Source: Allocatelliglobosispora scoriae (GTDB lineage: Bacteria > Actinomycetota > Actinomycetes > Mycobacteriales > Micromonosporaceae). From it: a stretch of 64,000 bases of DNA. Positions 45,102 to 52,012 of the stretch are shown here, one piece after another (position 1 is the first letter of the stretch; every line of letters begins with the position of its first letter). A program made the position numbers and the translations under genes. The notes below the pieces were generated by a model. The model saw only the letters and a list, made by a program, of their open reading frames with translations. It was not told the origin of the DNA and did not search any database. The stretch covers positions 4,611,001 to 4,675,000 of the forward strand of contig NZ_JACHMN010000002.1 of assembly GCF_014204945.1 (NCBI RefSeq). Direction: 5' to 3'.

Positions 45102-45157
45102 CCGCCAGTGCACTGCGATTGCGTGCTAGCTCAGACCTGTCTGTGTACGCTCCGGCC

Positions 45158-45709
45158 GTGGGCGAGTTGGTTGTCTGGGCGCGGGAAGCAGCTGAGCAGA
45201 TGCTTGCCGATGCCCTTCCGGTGCGCTGGCGCCATGTTCAAGCTGTTGCGGAGAAGGCCGGCACCGTGGCGGGCCTTGTGCCCGACGGAGACGCTGAGCT
45301 CCTGATAGCGGCGGCCTGGCTGCATGACATCGGCTATGCCGCAGACTTGGCGGTAACGGGTCTTCATGCTCTGGATGGTGGGCGCTGGCTGCGTGACGTG
45401 GGGCAGTCGATGCGGCTGGCATCGCTCGTCGCGCATCACTCGTGTGCCACGTTCGAGGCGGCTGAGCGAGGCCTCGCTGAGGTCCTGAACAGCGAGTTCG
45501 AACAGGAAGAGTCCATTACCGCAGACGCGCTGTGGTACTCGGACATGACGACTGGGCCTGATGGCCGGTCGATGGATGTTCAGGCGAGGCTCGCCGAGGT
45601 GGACCAGCGATACGGCCCGGACCACCTCGTGACGCGGTTCTGGGTTCGTGCTCGTCCGACGCTGTTCGCCGCGATAGCGCGGGTTGAGGCAGTTCGTCAG
45701 CCGATGTAG
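45158..45709 (+). CDS. HD-domain phosphohydrolase-like protein
   Basis: The expected metal ligands of the HD fold appear in order: RWRHVQAVAEKA, AAWLHDIGYA (the HD pair), LVAHHSCA and LWYSDMTTGPDG. The length (183 residues from GTG 45158; 45119 is an alternative start) suits a single-domain HD hydrolase acting on nucleotides. Its 3' end overlaps the convergent Nudix gene by 13 bases. Such genes are widespread near AICE regulators and elsewhere on chromosomes; the substrate is unknown. Confidence 0.75.
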   Translation: MGELVVWAREAAEQMLADALPVRWRHVQAVAEKAGTVAGLVPDGDAELLIAAAWLHDIGYAADLAVTGLHALDGGRWLRDVGQSMRLASLVAHHSCATFEAAERGLAEVLNSEFEQEESITADALWYSDMTTGPDGRSMDVQARLAEVDQRYGPDHLVTRFWVRARPTLFAAIARVEAVRQPM

Positions 45710-46167
45710 GGCTTGACCCGGTGGTCGAGCCCATGGTCGATGCGCAGCCGCATCGACGGATGGATGCTCAGGTCATCCAAGGCGGCCCGCTCGACCCATG
45801 CGACGGCCGATGACTCGTCGCTCGGTGTCGGATCGCCGCTGACGTACCTCGCTCGGAAGCAGATGGAGAACTGCTGGCGAACCTCGCCGTCACTGAACTC
45901 CACGACGTGGCGAGGGTTGGTGTAAATGCCTACCAGGCCGGTGACCTCTACGGTGACGCCTGTCTCCTCCAAGGTCTCGCGCACCGCGGTCTCAGCGATG
46001 TACTCGCCGAACTCCTGCGCTCCGCCCGGCAGAGCCCATAGCCCGTTATCGGTACGCCGGATCAGCAACACCCGGCCGTCGGCGTCCTGAACGTGCACGG
46101 TGACGGCGGGAACGATGCTGTTGGGCTTCGGTGCTGCTGGGTCGTTGAAGTGCTCGATCCTCGCCAT
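45697..46167 (-). CDS. Nudix hydrolase
   Basis: The Nudix box is complete: GGAQEFGEYIAETAV, then RETLEETGV, near residues 53-76. It is preceded by LLIRRTDNGLWALPGG. ATG 46167 gives a standard length of 156 residues; a longer open frame upstream is part of the regulator gene on the same strand. It follows the DUF5919 regulator with four bases between, so the two are an operon. In pSAM2 a Nudix-motif protein (Pif) blocks transfer into cells that already hold the element. This gene is one of two candidates here for that job. Confidence 0.85.
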   Translation of the reverse strand: MARIEHFNDPAAPKPNSIVPAVTVHVQDADGRVLLIRRTDNGLWALPGGAQEFGEYIAETAVRETLEETGVTVEVTGLVGIYTNPRHVVEFSDGEVRQQFSICFRARYVSGDPTPSDESSAVAWVERAALDDLSIHPSMRLRIDHGLDHRVKPYIG

Positions 46168-46171
46168 GTGC

Positions 46172-46930
46172 TTAGCCTGCCACGGGAGATTCCCAGATGG
46201 GCGTTCCGCTCGACCAGACGCGATCAAAGCTGTCGGCGTAGGTGTCGAAGAGTTCGCCGGCCGAGAGGCGCCGGAGGTGGAAAACAGGGCAGTGTGCGGC
46301 GGGAAAGCCGTAGGCATGCACGTTGACCAGCATCTCGTCGTCGAACCGGTAGATCGAGTTGTAGAGCGGCGTGCTGTGGAAGCGGGCAAAGACGCCTGGG
46401 ACGGTGCGGAGCTGCGAGTAGTAGGCGAGGACGTTGTGAACCTTGCTGGCCATGGCTCCGCCGATGCCCTCCTCGGCTCCGCGTTGGGCGACAACCTCCG
46501 ATTCCGGGTCGCCTAGGAGGATCTCGACTCGCGTACCGGACTCGGCCTTGGACTTCAGGATCGCTATGAGGCGCGGCTCCAGCTCGGGCAGGAAAAGACC
46601 TGCGTAGACCAGGATGCCGATCTTCCGACTCGCCTGGTCGAACAGCCTCCGCCACACGTCGATCGTCACGGATGACCTGCGCGGATAGACCTGTGTGACC
46701 TCCGACTGCGCGACCTTGGCGGATCGCTCGGTCGACAGTGCATTCGGCCAGAGGTACGCCTCGCGCTCTTCCAGGAGCACGGAGATCTCATGCCGGTGCC
46801 GGGCATATGGCAACCGGTCGAGGTTGACCCATCGTTCGACGGTCTTGGCGCTGACCTGGATGCGTTCTGCCAGAGCTTCCGGGGTGATTGCTGCCTTTAG
46901 CAGCGCTTCTCGTAGACGTTCGTTCGCCAT
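46172..46930 (-). CDS. HTH regulator with DUF5919 domain
   Basis: ATG 46930 follows AGAGG. The first 65 residues are an XRE-like HTH (ALLKAAITPEALAERIQVSA, KTVERWVNLDRLP). The rest matches the DUF5919 / phospholipase-D-like domain of AICE regulators: IDVWRRLFDQASRKIGILVY, AGLFLPE, LLGDPESEVVAQRG and NSIYRFDDEMLVN. It faces the transfer operon at 47212, with a promoter and a perfect 23-bp palindrome between them. It is therefore the prime candidate for the repressor that keeps the element quiet. Confidence 0.8.
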   Translation of the reverse strand: MANERLREALLKAAITPEALAERIQVSAKTVERWVNLDRLPYARHRHEISVLLEEREAYLWPNALSTERSAKVAQSEVTQVYPRRSSVTIDVWRRLFDQASRKIGILVYAGLFLPELEPRLIAILKSKAESGTRVEILLGDPESEVVAQRGAEEGIGGAMASKVHNVLAYYSQLRTVPGVFARFHSTPLYNSIYRFDDEMLVNVHAYGFPAAHCPVFHLRRLSAGELFDTYADSFDRVWSSGTPIWESPVAG

Positions 46931-47106
46931 CGAAACCTCTAACGCTATGGACGTCCCGGGACGTCCTGAGGCTACGGAAGAAATCCCGAAGCTGTCCAGG
47001 AGCGGGGTGATGGTGTTCGAGCTGATCGAGAGAGAGTGGACATGCAAGACGCGGTAAGGCGCACGACCTCGAACAATCCACCGGTCCCAATCGCCAGTGG
47101 TCCATG

Positions 47107-47135
47107 TTGACGAGTACGCACTGAGTGCGTACTCT
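47107..47135 (+). promoter_or_regulatory. Promoter with embedded palindromic operator for the transfer operon of element B
   Basis: TTGACG (47107-47112) and TACTCT (47130-47135) are spaced by 17 bases. The spacer and flanks contain a perfect inverted repeat, GAGTACGCACT-G-inverse, at 47112-47134. A protein bound there would block RNA polymerase. The divergent DUF5919 regulator is the likely binder. Confidence 0.65.
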
Positions 47136-47147
47136 GATTGAAGGAAA

Positions 47148-47177
47148 GGCCCCGACGAGCGGCAACTCGTCGAGGCC
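47148..47177 (+). promoter_or_regulatory. Leader hairpin before the transfer operon
   Basis: CGACGAG/CTCGTCG and outer GGCC/GGCC segments form a stem around CGGCAA, between the promoter and the first start codon. A similar GGCCTCGGCGGG hairpin lies before the matching gene of element C, so this may be a conserved attenuator. Confidence 0.5.
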
Positions 47178-47211
47178 GGTACATCAATCTCCCCTGCTTG
47201 GAGGAATGACG

Positions 47212-47601
47212 ATGCCTGCTCAGGCTATCGCGTCGGCTCCCGCCGACGAACCGGGTCAGTGGACCTGGGAACACCCATTGGCTGCTGTGGCAGCTCGTAC
47301 GTGTCGGCACCCCGAGCCTGAACGGCTCGGTGGTGTGGCGTGTACACCGTGCTGGCAGTTCGTGTTGGTAACGGACCTCGTATTCGCGGTCGAGCATGGG
47401 CTACCGCACATGGTCGAGATCGATCCGACGTACATCGATGAGATCGCGGTCGAGCGGGCGATGCGCGGAGATGCCGTTCGCCTGACTGACCTGGAGCGTA
47501 CGGAGGTCAAGCTCCGGCTCACGCAACTGCGGGATCGCCGCAACGCGAAGTACCGATTCGTGTGTTCGAAGGCTGCTGTGGCTCGGCGGGGGTCGCTGTG
47601 A
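47212..47601 (+). CDS. Small Cys-containing AICE protein, first gene of the transfer operon
   Basis: ATG 47212 is preferred over 47206 because of GGAGG spacing. The 129-residue protein has AARTCRHPEPERLGGVACTPCW, whose Cys/His set could bind zinc. It continues with IDPTYIDEIAVERAMRGDAV and a C-terminal charged helix (LRLTQLRDRRNAKYRFVCSK). A clear homologue with the same features opens the operon of element C at 62524. No function is known to me. It overlaps the SpdB gene (TGATG). Confidence 0.75.
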   Translation: MPAQAIASAPADEPGQWTWEHPLAAVAARTCRHPEPERLGGVACTPCWQFVLVTDLVFAVEHGLPHMVEIDPTYIDEIAVERAMRGDAVRLTDLERTEVKLRLTQLRDRRNAKYRFVCSKAAVARRGSL

Positions 47602-48323
47602 TGCTGACTTCTACTCGGACCACGGTCACGACCTGGGCGTCGCGGATCGGTGCTCTCGCTGTCGCCAGTGTCGCCGGTTATGCGTCGTTCCGGCATATCA
47701 CGCACGTCGCGTTGATGGCGGGGGAGTCGGCTCCGGTCGCGACGGTCTACCCTCTCGCGATCGACGGCCTGATCGTCGTGGGCACGATGGCGATGCTCGC
47801 GGACAAGGCCAACGGGCGGATGCCGCGCACCTCGGCAAGGTTCGCGCTGGGCTTCGGCATCGTGGCGACGCTCGCGGCGAATATCGCGTCGGCTCAGCCG
47901 ACGGTGCTGGCGCGTCTCGTGGCGGCGGTCCCGGCGGCGGCGTTCCTGCTCGCGGTGGAGGTCCTGGCGCGGCAGGGCAAGCTCCGCCCAGTCGACCAGC
48001 TGGCGGAGCCGGACGCGGCACCTGTGCCTATCGCCGTGGCGGTGCTGGAGCCGGTGCAGGTGCCGTCCGTACCGGCTCCGCGTCCGGCACGGCGGGCGGC
48101 GGCCGGGGCCGTGGTTCGGCCGTCGGTGGCGGAGCAGGTGGTAGCGGTTGCTGCGAAGCATCCGGGGTTGTCGCCTGCGCAGGTGGCCGCGCGGTTGGGG
48201 ATCAGCGACCGTACTGCGCGTCGGTACATGCCCAAGCCCGACCCGGTCGTGGTGGCCGGGTCGGAGCGGACACCTGACCGCCCGGAAATGGCTGTTGAGC
48301 TGCTGGAGCTTCAGCCTGTGTGA
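47601..48323 (+). CDS. SpdB/DUF2637 spread protein
   Basis: Four hydrophobic helices occupy the first 140 residues (IGALAVASVAGYASF, ATVYPLAIDGLIVVGTMAML, ALGFGIVATLAANIASA, VAAVPAAAFLLAVEVLA) with the conserved IDGL stretch of DUF2637. A Pro/Ala linker leads to an HTH (LSPAQVAARLGISDRTARRY). Spd proteins help move element DNA along the mycelium after first transfer. It is co-transcribed with its neighbours and starts within the stop of the previous gene. Confidence 0.82.
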   Translation: MLTSTRTTVTTWASRIGALAVASVAGYASFRHITHVALMAGESAPVATVYPLAIDGLIVVGTMAMLADKANGRMPRTSARFALGFGIVATLAANIASAQPTVLARLVAAVPAAAFLLAVEVLARQGKLRPVDQLAEPDAAPVPIAVAVLEPVQVPSVPAPRPARRAAAGAVVRPSVAEQVVAVAAKHPGLSPAQVAARLGISDRTARRYMPKPDPVVVAGSERTPDRPEMAVELLELQPV

Positions 48324-48395
48324 CCGCTTCCATCCGGACCGAGCCTGCGGGGTCGGTGCGGGTGGTGGCTGCCACCGGGCAGACCAGTTCGGAGT

Positions 48396-48439
48396 GCGGG
48401 ACACGGTCACCAGGCCTAGACAACCGAGCCGTGTCCCGC
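48396..48439 (+). terminator. Hairpin between spdB-like and Nudix genes
   Basis: GCGGGACACGG at 48396-48406 pairs perfectly with CCGTGTCCCGC at 48429-48439. It could end transcription or set the ratio of the downstream translocase. Confidence 0.55.
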
Positions 48440-48464
48440 CGCCCCTTATCAAGGAGCACCTGCC

Positions 48465-48992
48465 ATGTTCGCACCACCTACGGTCACTGAGGAAACGCGG
48501 CATCTGACCGCGTCCGTCGTGGTCATCGATCCGCATGCGGTGCGGGTCCTGCTGGTCCACCACAACGCGACCGGTCGCCTGATGTTCCCCGGCGGCCACG
48601 TCGACCCGAACGAGGCGCCCCATGAGGCGGCGCTGCGGGAGCTGCGCGAGGAGACCGGTCTCACCGCGGACTTGTACCCGTCCGGGCCGGTTGTTGTGCT
48701 GCCGGGGATGCGGGTGCTGCCCGTGCCGTGGTTGGTCGCGGAGATCCCGGCTCCGGCGAAGCCGGACCGTGGCCCCGGCAGGCCCGCCGAGCCCGCGCAC
48801 AGCCACCTCGATGCCCTGTACCTCGCGACCGGCGACTCCCGGCGCGTGCCGGTGGCGCTGGAGTCGGAGGTCGCCACGGCGCAGTGGGTGCGGCTGCTCG
48901 ACCTGGACACCCTGCCCGTCCGTGCGGAGGTCCCGGAGCTGGCGTGGGCTGCGTTCGACGCGGTCACCGTCGGTGCGGGGGTGGCCCGATGA
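48465..48992 (+). CDS. Nudix hydrolase next to the translocase gene (Pif-like by position)
   Basis: The Nudix signature GGHVDPNEAPHEAAL, then RELREETGL, is complete near residues 43-66. The start follows AAGGAG. Its stop overlaps the TraSA-like gene (ATGA). In pSAM2 the Pif immunity protein has a Nudix motif and interferes with transfer into cells that already carry the element, so direct coupling to the translocase makes this the better Pif candidate of the two in element B. The immunity role is inferred from family and position; some chromosomal Nudix enzymes look alike. Confidence 0.82.
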   Translation: MFAPPTVTEETRHLTASVVVIDPHAVRVLLVHHNATGRLMFPGGHVDPNEAPHEAALRELREETGLTADLYPSGPVVVLPGMRVLPVPWLVAEIPAPAKPDRGPGRPAEPAHSHLDALYLATGDSRRVPVALESEVATAQWVRLLDLDTLPVRAEVPELAWAAFDAVTVGAGVAR

Positions 48993-51082
48993 CCGCCGAG
49001 AGCACGAACGGCGACTGGGACGCCGCTCTCGCCGACCTGCTCACCGACGACGACACCAGCGCCACGCTGGTCGACAGTGCTGACCTGCCCTCGGGCGGGT
49101 GGCAGAGTCGGCCGGCACAGCGGGCGCCGATCATCCCGCCGTGGCTGCGCTCGCGGGCCGCGTTCACCGACACGATGGCGTGGGCGGCGAAATACGCCGC
49201 GCACACCACCGGCTACCACACCGTCCGCACACCCCTCTACCTCGGCAAGCTCGCCCTCTACACACCCGTCGGCGTGGGCAGGGCGGTCCGCGGCGGGTGG
49301 CGGTGGGTCCTCGACCGCGAGGGCCACCAGCTCCGGTTGGGGGCGGTCCACCAGAACGACCCGGCCGAGTACCGCAAGCTCTCCATGCAACGCGACTCCC
49401 GCGTCCGGTTCCGCGCCTGGCTGGCCGGGATCGGCGCCCTGGTCGTCTCGTGTGCTGGCGGGGTGGGGTGGGCGTCGCTGACCGACGGCGAGCAGACCCT
49501 CGCCACCATCGCGGGCGGGTTCGTTGCGGTGGTGGTGTTCGGCCTGGTGGGTCGTCCGGGTGACCGGCCGATCGCGGGGACGGCGATCGTGTCGTCTCAG
49601 GTGGCCCGGTTGGACTCCGACAGCATCGTCCACGCCCTGTCCGTCCTCGGTCTGGCCGCGATCACCGCGCGGTTGGCGAAGAACCCGCAGGCCATCCGGT
49701 TCCCCGCCCCGATCGTCCGCGACGGCGAAGGATGGCGCGCCACCATCGACCTCCCCGGAGGCGCTACCGCTGAGCAGGTCATCGAACGCCGCTTGGCCCT
49801 CGCGTCGGGGCTGGCGCGGCCGGTGGGGTGCGTGTGGCCGGAGGCGGAGCCGTCGGTCCACCCCGGGCGGCTGATCCTGTGGGTCGGGGACCGGGAGATG
49901 GCGGCGACGAAACCGGCACCGTGGCCCCTGGTCAAGGCGGGGGCGGTGGATCTGTTCCGGCCGTTCCCGTTCGGCACCGACCCGCGCGGTCGGCAGGTCG
50001 GTGTCACCCTGATGTTCGCCTCGGCGGCGATCGGGGCGATCCCGCGCATGGGCAAGACGTTCGCCTTGCGCCTGATGCTCCTCGCCGCAGCCCTCGACCC
50101 GCGCGCGGAGCTGCACCCGTACGACCTCAAGGGCACCGGGGACTTCGGAGCGTTGCAGCCGGTGGCGCACCGGTACCGGTCCGGTGATGACGACGACGAC
50201 ATCGCCTACGCCCTGGCCGACATGCGCGACCTTCAAGCAGAGTTGCGGCGCCGCGCGAAGGTGATCCGGGAGCTGCCGCGTGAGCTGTGCCCGGAGTCGA
50301 AGGTGACCCCGGAACTGGCGAGCCTGCCCGCGTACCGGCTCCACCCGGTCATGGTCGCCGTTGACGAGTGCCAGCGGTGGTTCGAGCACCCCGAGCACGG
50401 CGACGAACTCACCGCCATCTGCGAAGACCTCGTCCGACGCGGCCCCGCACTCGGCATCACCGCCGTGTTCGCCACACAGCGCGTCGACGCGAAATCCCTG
50501 CCCACCGGCATCTCGTCGAACGCGGTACTGCGGTTCTGCCTGAAGGTCATGGGACACGTGGCGAACGATATGGTCCTGGGCACCGGCAGCTACAAGGCCG
50601 GTATCCAGGCCACGATGTTCGCCCGCTCCGACCGGGGCATCGGGTACCTGGCAGGGGAGGGCGACGACCCGCAGATCGTGCGGACCTACTACCTCGACGG
50701 CCCCGCCGCCGAGCAGGTCGTCGCCCGAGCGAGGGCGGCTCGGGAAGCGGCGGGGACGGTGACCGGGCACGCCCTGGACCCGGCCGCGAGCAGCGAACGC
50801 CCGCGCGATGAGCACCGGGTCCTCGACGACGTCCTGGCCGTGGTGCCCGCGACCGAGCCGAAGGTGTGGTGCGAAACCCTCGCCGAACGCCTCGCCGACC
50901 ACCGCCCCGACGCCTACGCCGGCTGGACCGGCGAGCAGGTCACCAAGGCCCTCGGCCGGTACGGGATCAAGACCGTGCAGGTGTTCCGCAACGGCCAGAA
51001 CCGGCGTGGCATCGAACGGACCGCGATCGCCAACGCCATCACCCAACGTGACCGATTCCAGGGCGGCAAGCCCGTCGACTGA
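48989..51082 (+). CDS. TraSA/TraB-like FtsK-SpoIIIE DNA translocase
   Basis: The 697-residue protein has two hydrophobic helices (FRAWLAGIGALVVSCAGGVG and LATIAGGFVAVVVFGLVG, near residues 140-195) and an FtsK-like motor. Walker A is AIPRMGKTF (near residue 350), then YDLKGTGDF, and Walker B HPVMVAVDECQ (near 455). Later comes GPALGITAVFATQRVDAKS. The C-terminal end has a winged-helix-like segment (GWTGEQVTKALGRYGIKTVQ). This is the single protein that moves double-stranded element DNA in AICEs; it hexamerises and binds short clt repeats. Just after its stop lies a cluster of CTAGC octamers that may be that site. Confidence 0.88.
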   Translation: MTAESTNGDWDAALADLLTDDDTSATLVDSADLPSGGWQSRPAQRAPIIPPWLRSRAAFTDTMAWAAKYAAHTTGYHTVRTPLYLGKLALYTPVGVGRAVRGGWRWVLDREGHQLRLGAVHQNDPAEYRKLSMQRDSRVRFRAWLAGIGALVVSCAGGVGWASLTDGEQTLATIAGGFVAVVVFGLVGRPGDRPIAGTAIVSSQVARLDSDSIVHALSVLGLAAITARLAKNPQAIRFPAPIVRDGEGWRATIDLPGGATAEQVIERRLALASGLARPVGCVWPEAEPSVHPGRLILWVGDREMAATKPAPWPLVKAGAVDLFRPFPFGTDPRGRQVGVTLMFASAAIGAIPRMGKTFALRLMLLAAALDPRAELHPYDLKGTGDFGALQPVAHRYRSGDDDDDIAYALADMRDLQAELRRRAKVIRELPRELCPESKVTPELASLPAYRLHPVMVAVDECQRWFEHPEHGDELTAICEDLVRRGPALGITAVFATQRVDAKSLPTGISSNAVLRFCLKVMGHVANDMVLGTGSYKAGIQATMFARSDRGIGYLAGEGDDPQIVRTYYLDGPAAEQVVARARAAREAAGTVTGHALDPAASSERPRDEHRVLDDVLAVVPATEPKVWCETLAERLADHRPDAYAGWTGEQVTKALGRYGIKTVQVFRNGQNRRGIERTAIANAITQRDRFQGGKPVD

Positions 51083-51120
51083 TCCCGACATAACCGGTCG
51101 AAAAGCCCGGTACGGGGGTG

Positions 51121-51276
51121 CTAGGCCTAGCGCCTTGTCCTGCTAGACCTAGCACCCCTGCTAGCACCCCGATCCGAACCCCGGCCAGCGCCCTAGCGAC
51201 CTAGCGGCGCCAGCCCTCCGCACCCTGAAACAGGCTCTGGAGGCCTACTCGTGGACACCTTCGCCTCGCTAGCTAG
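51121..51276 (+). repeat. CTAG-rich octamer cluster, candidate clt (transfer recognition) site
   Basis: CTAG occurs nine times in 156 bases (51121, 51127, 51143, 51149, 51161, 51193, 51201, 51269, 51273). Six copies extend to an octamer close to CTAGC(A/G)(C/G)C, and two share the spacing CTAG-NN-CTAGC. At this GC content less than one CTAG would be expected by chance. It lies immediately after the translocase stop, where clt loci of Streptomyces elements are found. Confidence 0.65.
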
Positions 51277-51499
51277 CACACTCACCTGCCCCGCCATTGT
51301 CGTCACGCTCGGTTACGCAGCGCTCTGTGCCGTCTCGCCATACGCACGGTGCCGCCGCTGCCACGGCACCGGCCACGTCAAGGCCTTTCCCCGCCGCTCC
51401 CGCCCCTGCGGGTCCTGCCGCACCGAAGGCCTGAAGCTCCGCCACGGCCGGCGCGTGGCCAACCACCTCCGCCGACTGCACCGCGACGGCACCCGATGA
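51251..51499 (+). CDS. Small membrane protein with zinc-ribbon-like Cys pairs, 82 aa
   Basis: A hydrophobic N-terminus (CPAIVVTLGYAALCAVSPYA) is followed by CRRCHGTGHV and CGSCRTEG. The two CxxC pairs resemble one DnaJ-type zinc module, and a basic tail follows. GTG 51251 follows GGAGG; the last CTAG repeats fall inside its 5' end. It overlaps the next gene by ATGA. Proteins of this type are common downstream of traSA in AICEs; role unknown. Confidence 0.65.
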   Translation: MDTFASLASTLTCPAIVVTLGYAALCAVSPYARCRRCHGTGHVKAFPRRSRPCGSCRTEGLKLRHGRRVANHLRRLHRDGTR

Positions 51500-51783
51500 A
51501 CCGTCACCCGCACTGGTGCCAGAAAGGCCACCACTGCACCACCGAACGCCACACCACCGGCGAGCACGCCTCGGCCCCGGAGTGCTGGAGCACCTCGTTC
51601 GGGCGGCTGGTCGCGACCCGCTACCAGCAAGCCGACACCGGCCGCACACGGCTGGAGATCCGGGTCGTCGTCCACCTCACCGGCACCGAGCAGCGCATCC
51701 AGGAGTCGGCACGGGTCGCGATCGCCACCGTCTACGCCGCACTCACCCACCGAGCAGGAACGGGAGCAACCCATGACCACTGA
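51496..51783 (+). CDS. Hypothetical AICE protein, 95 aa
   Basis: The N-terminus is rich in His and Cys (HWCQKGHHCTTERHTTGEH), suggesting metal binding. The second half forms likely strands and a helix (TRLEIRVVVHLTGTEQRIQE, SARVAIATVYAAL). It is coupled by overlap with genes on both sides, inside the transfer-replication operon. No named family. Confidence 0.6.
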   Translation: MNRHPHWCQKGHHCTTERHTTGEHASAPECWSTSFGRLVATRYQQADTGRTRLEIRVVVHLTGTEQRIQESARVAIATVYAALTHRAGTGATHDH

Positions 51784-52012
51784 CCTGGAAATCTGGCTCA
51801 TCGGCGACCCCGCCACGATCGACCGCGCCTGCCGGGCCTTGGCCGGCACCGGCACCATCGCGCAAACCGGCCACCCCACCGCGATGGGCGGAACCGACCG
51901 CCGAGTACGCCGCTACCTGCGCATCCACCCCCCGATGAGCACCAAGCCCGCCCCGCCCGCGCACCGCAGCGCAGACACCGAGTCGGACCTGCTCAACGGG
52001 AGCGACCAGTGA
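51773..52012 (+). CDS. Hypothetical AICE protein, 79 aa
   Basis: A small protein with a short alpha/beta start (LEIWLIGDPATIDRACRALA), followed by a basic and Pro-rich tail. It overlaps both neighbours (upstream by 11 bases, downstream by ATGA-type overlap), so it is read as part of the operon leading to the replication gene. Function unknown. Confidence 0.6.
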   Translation: MTTDLEIWLIGDPATIDRACRALAGTGTIAQTGHPTAMGGTDRRVRRYLRIHPPMSTKPAPPAHRSADTESDLLNGSDQ

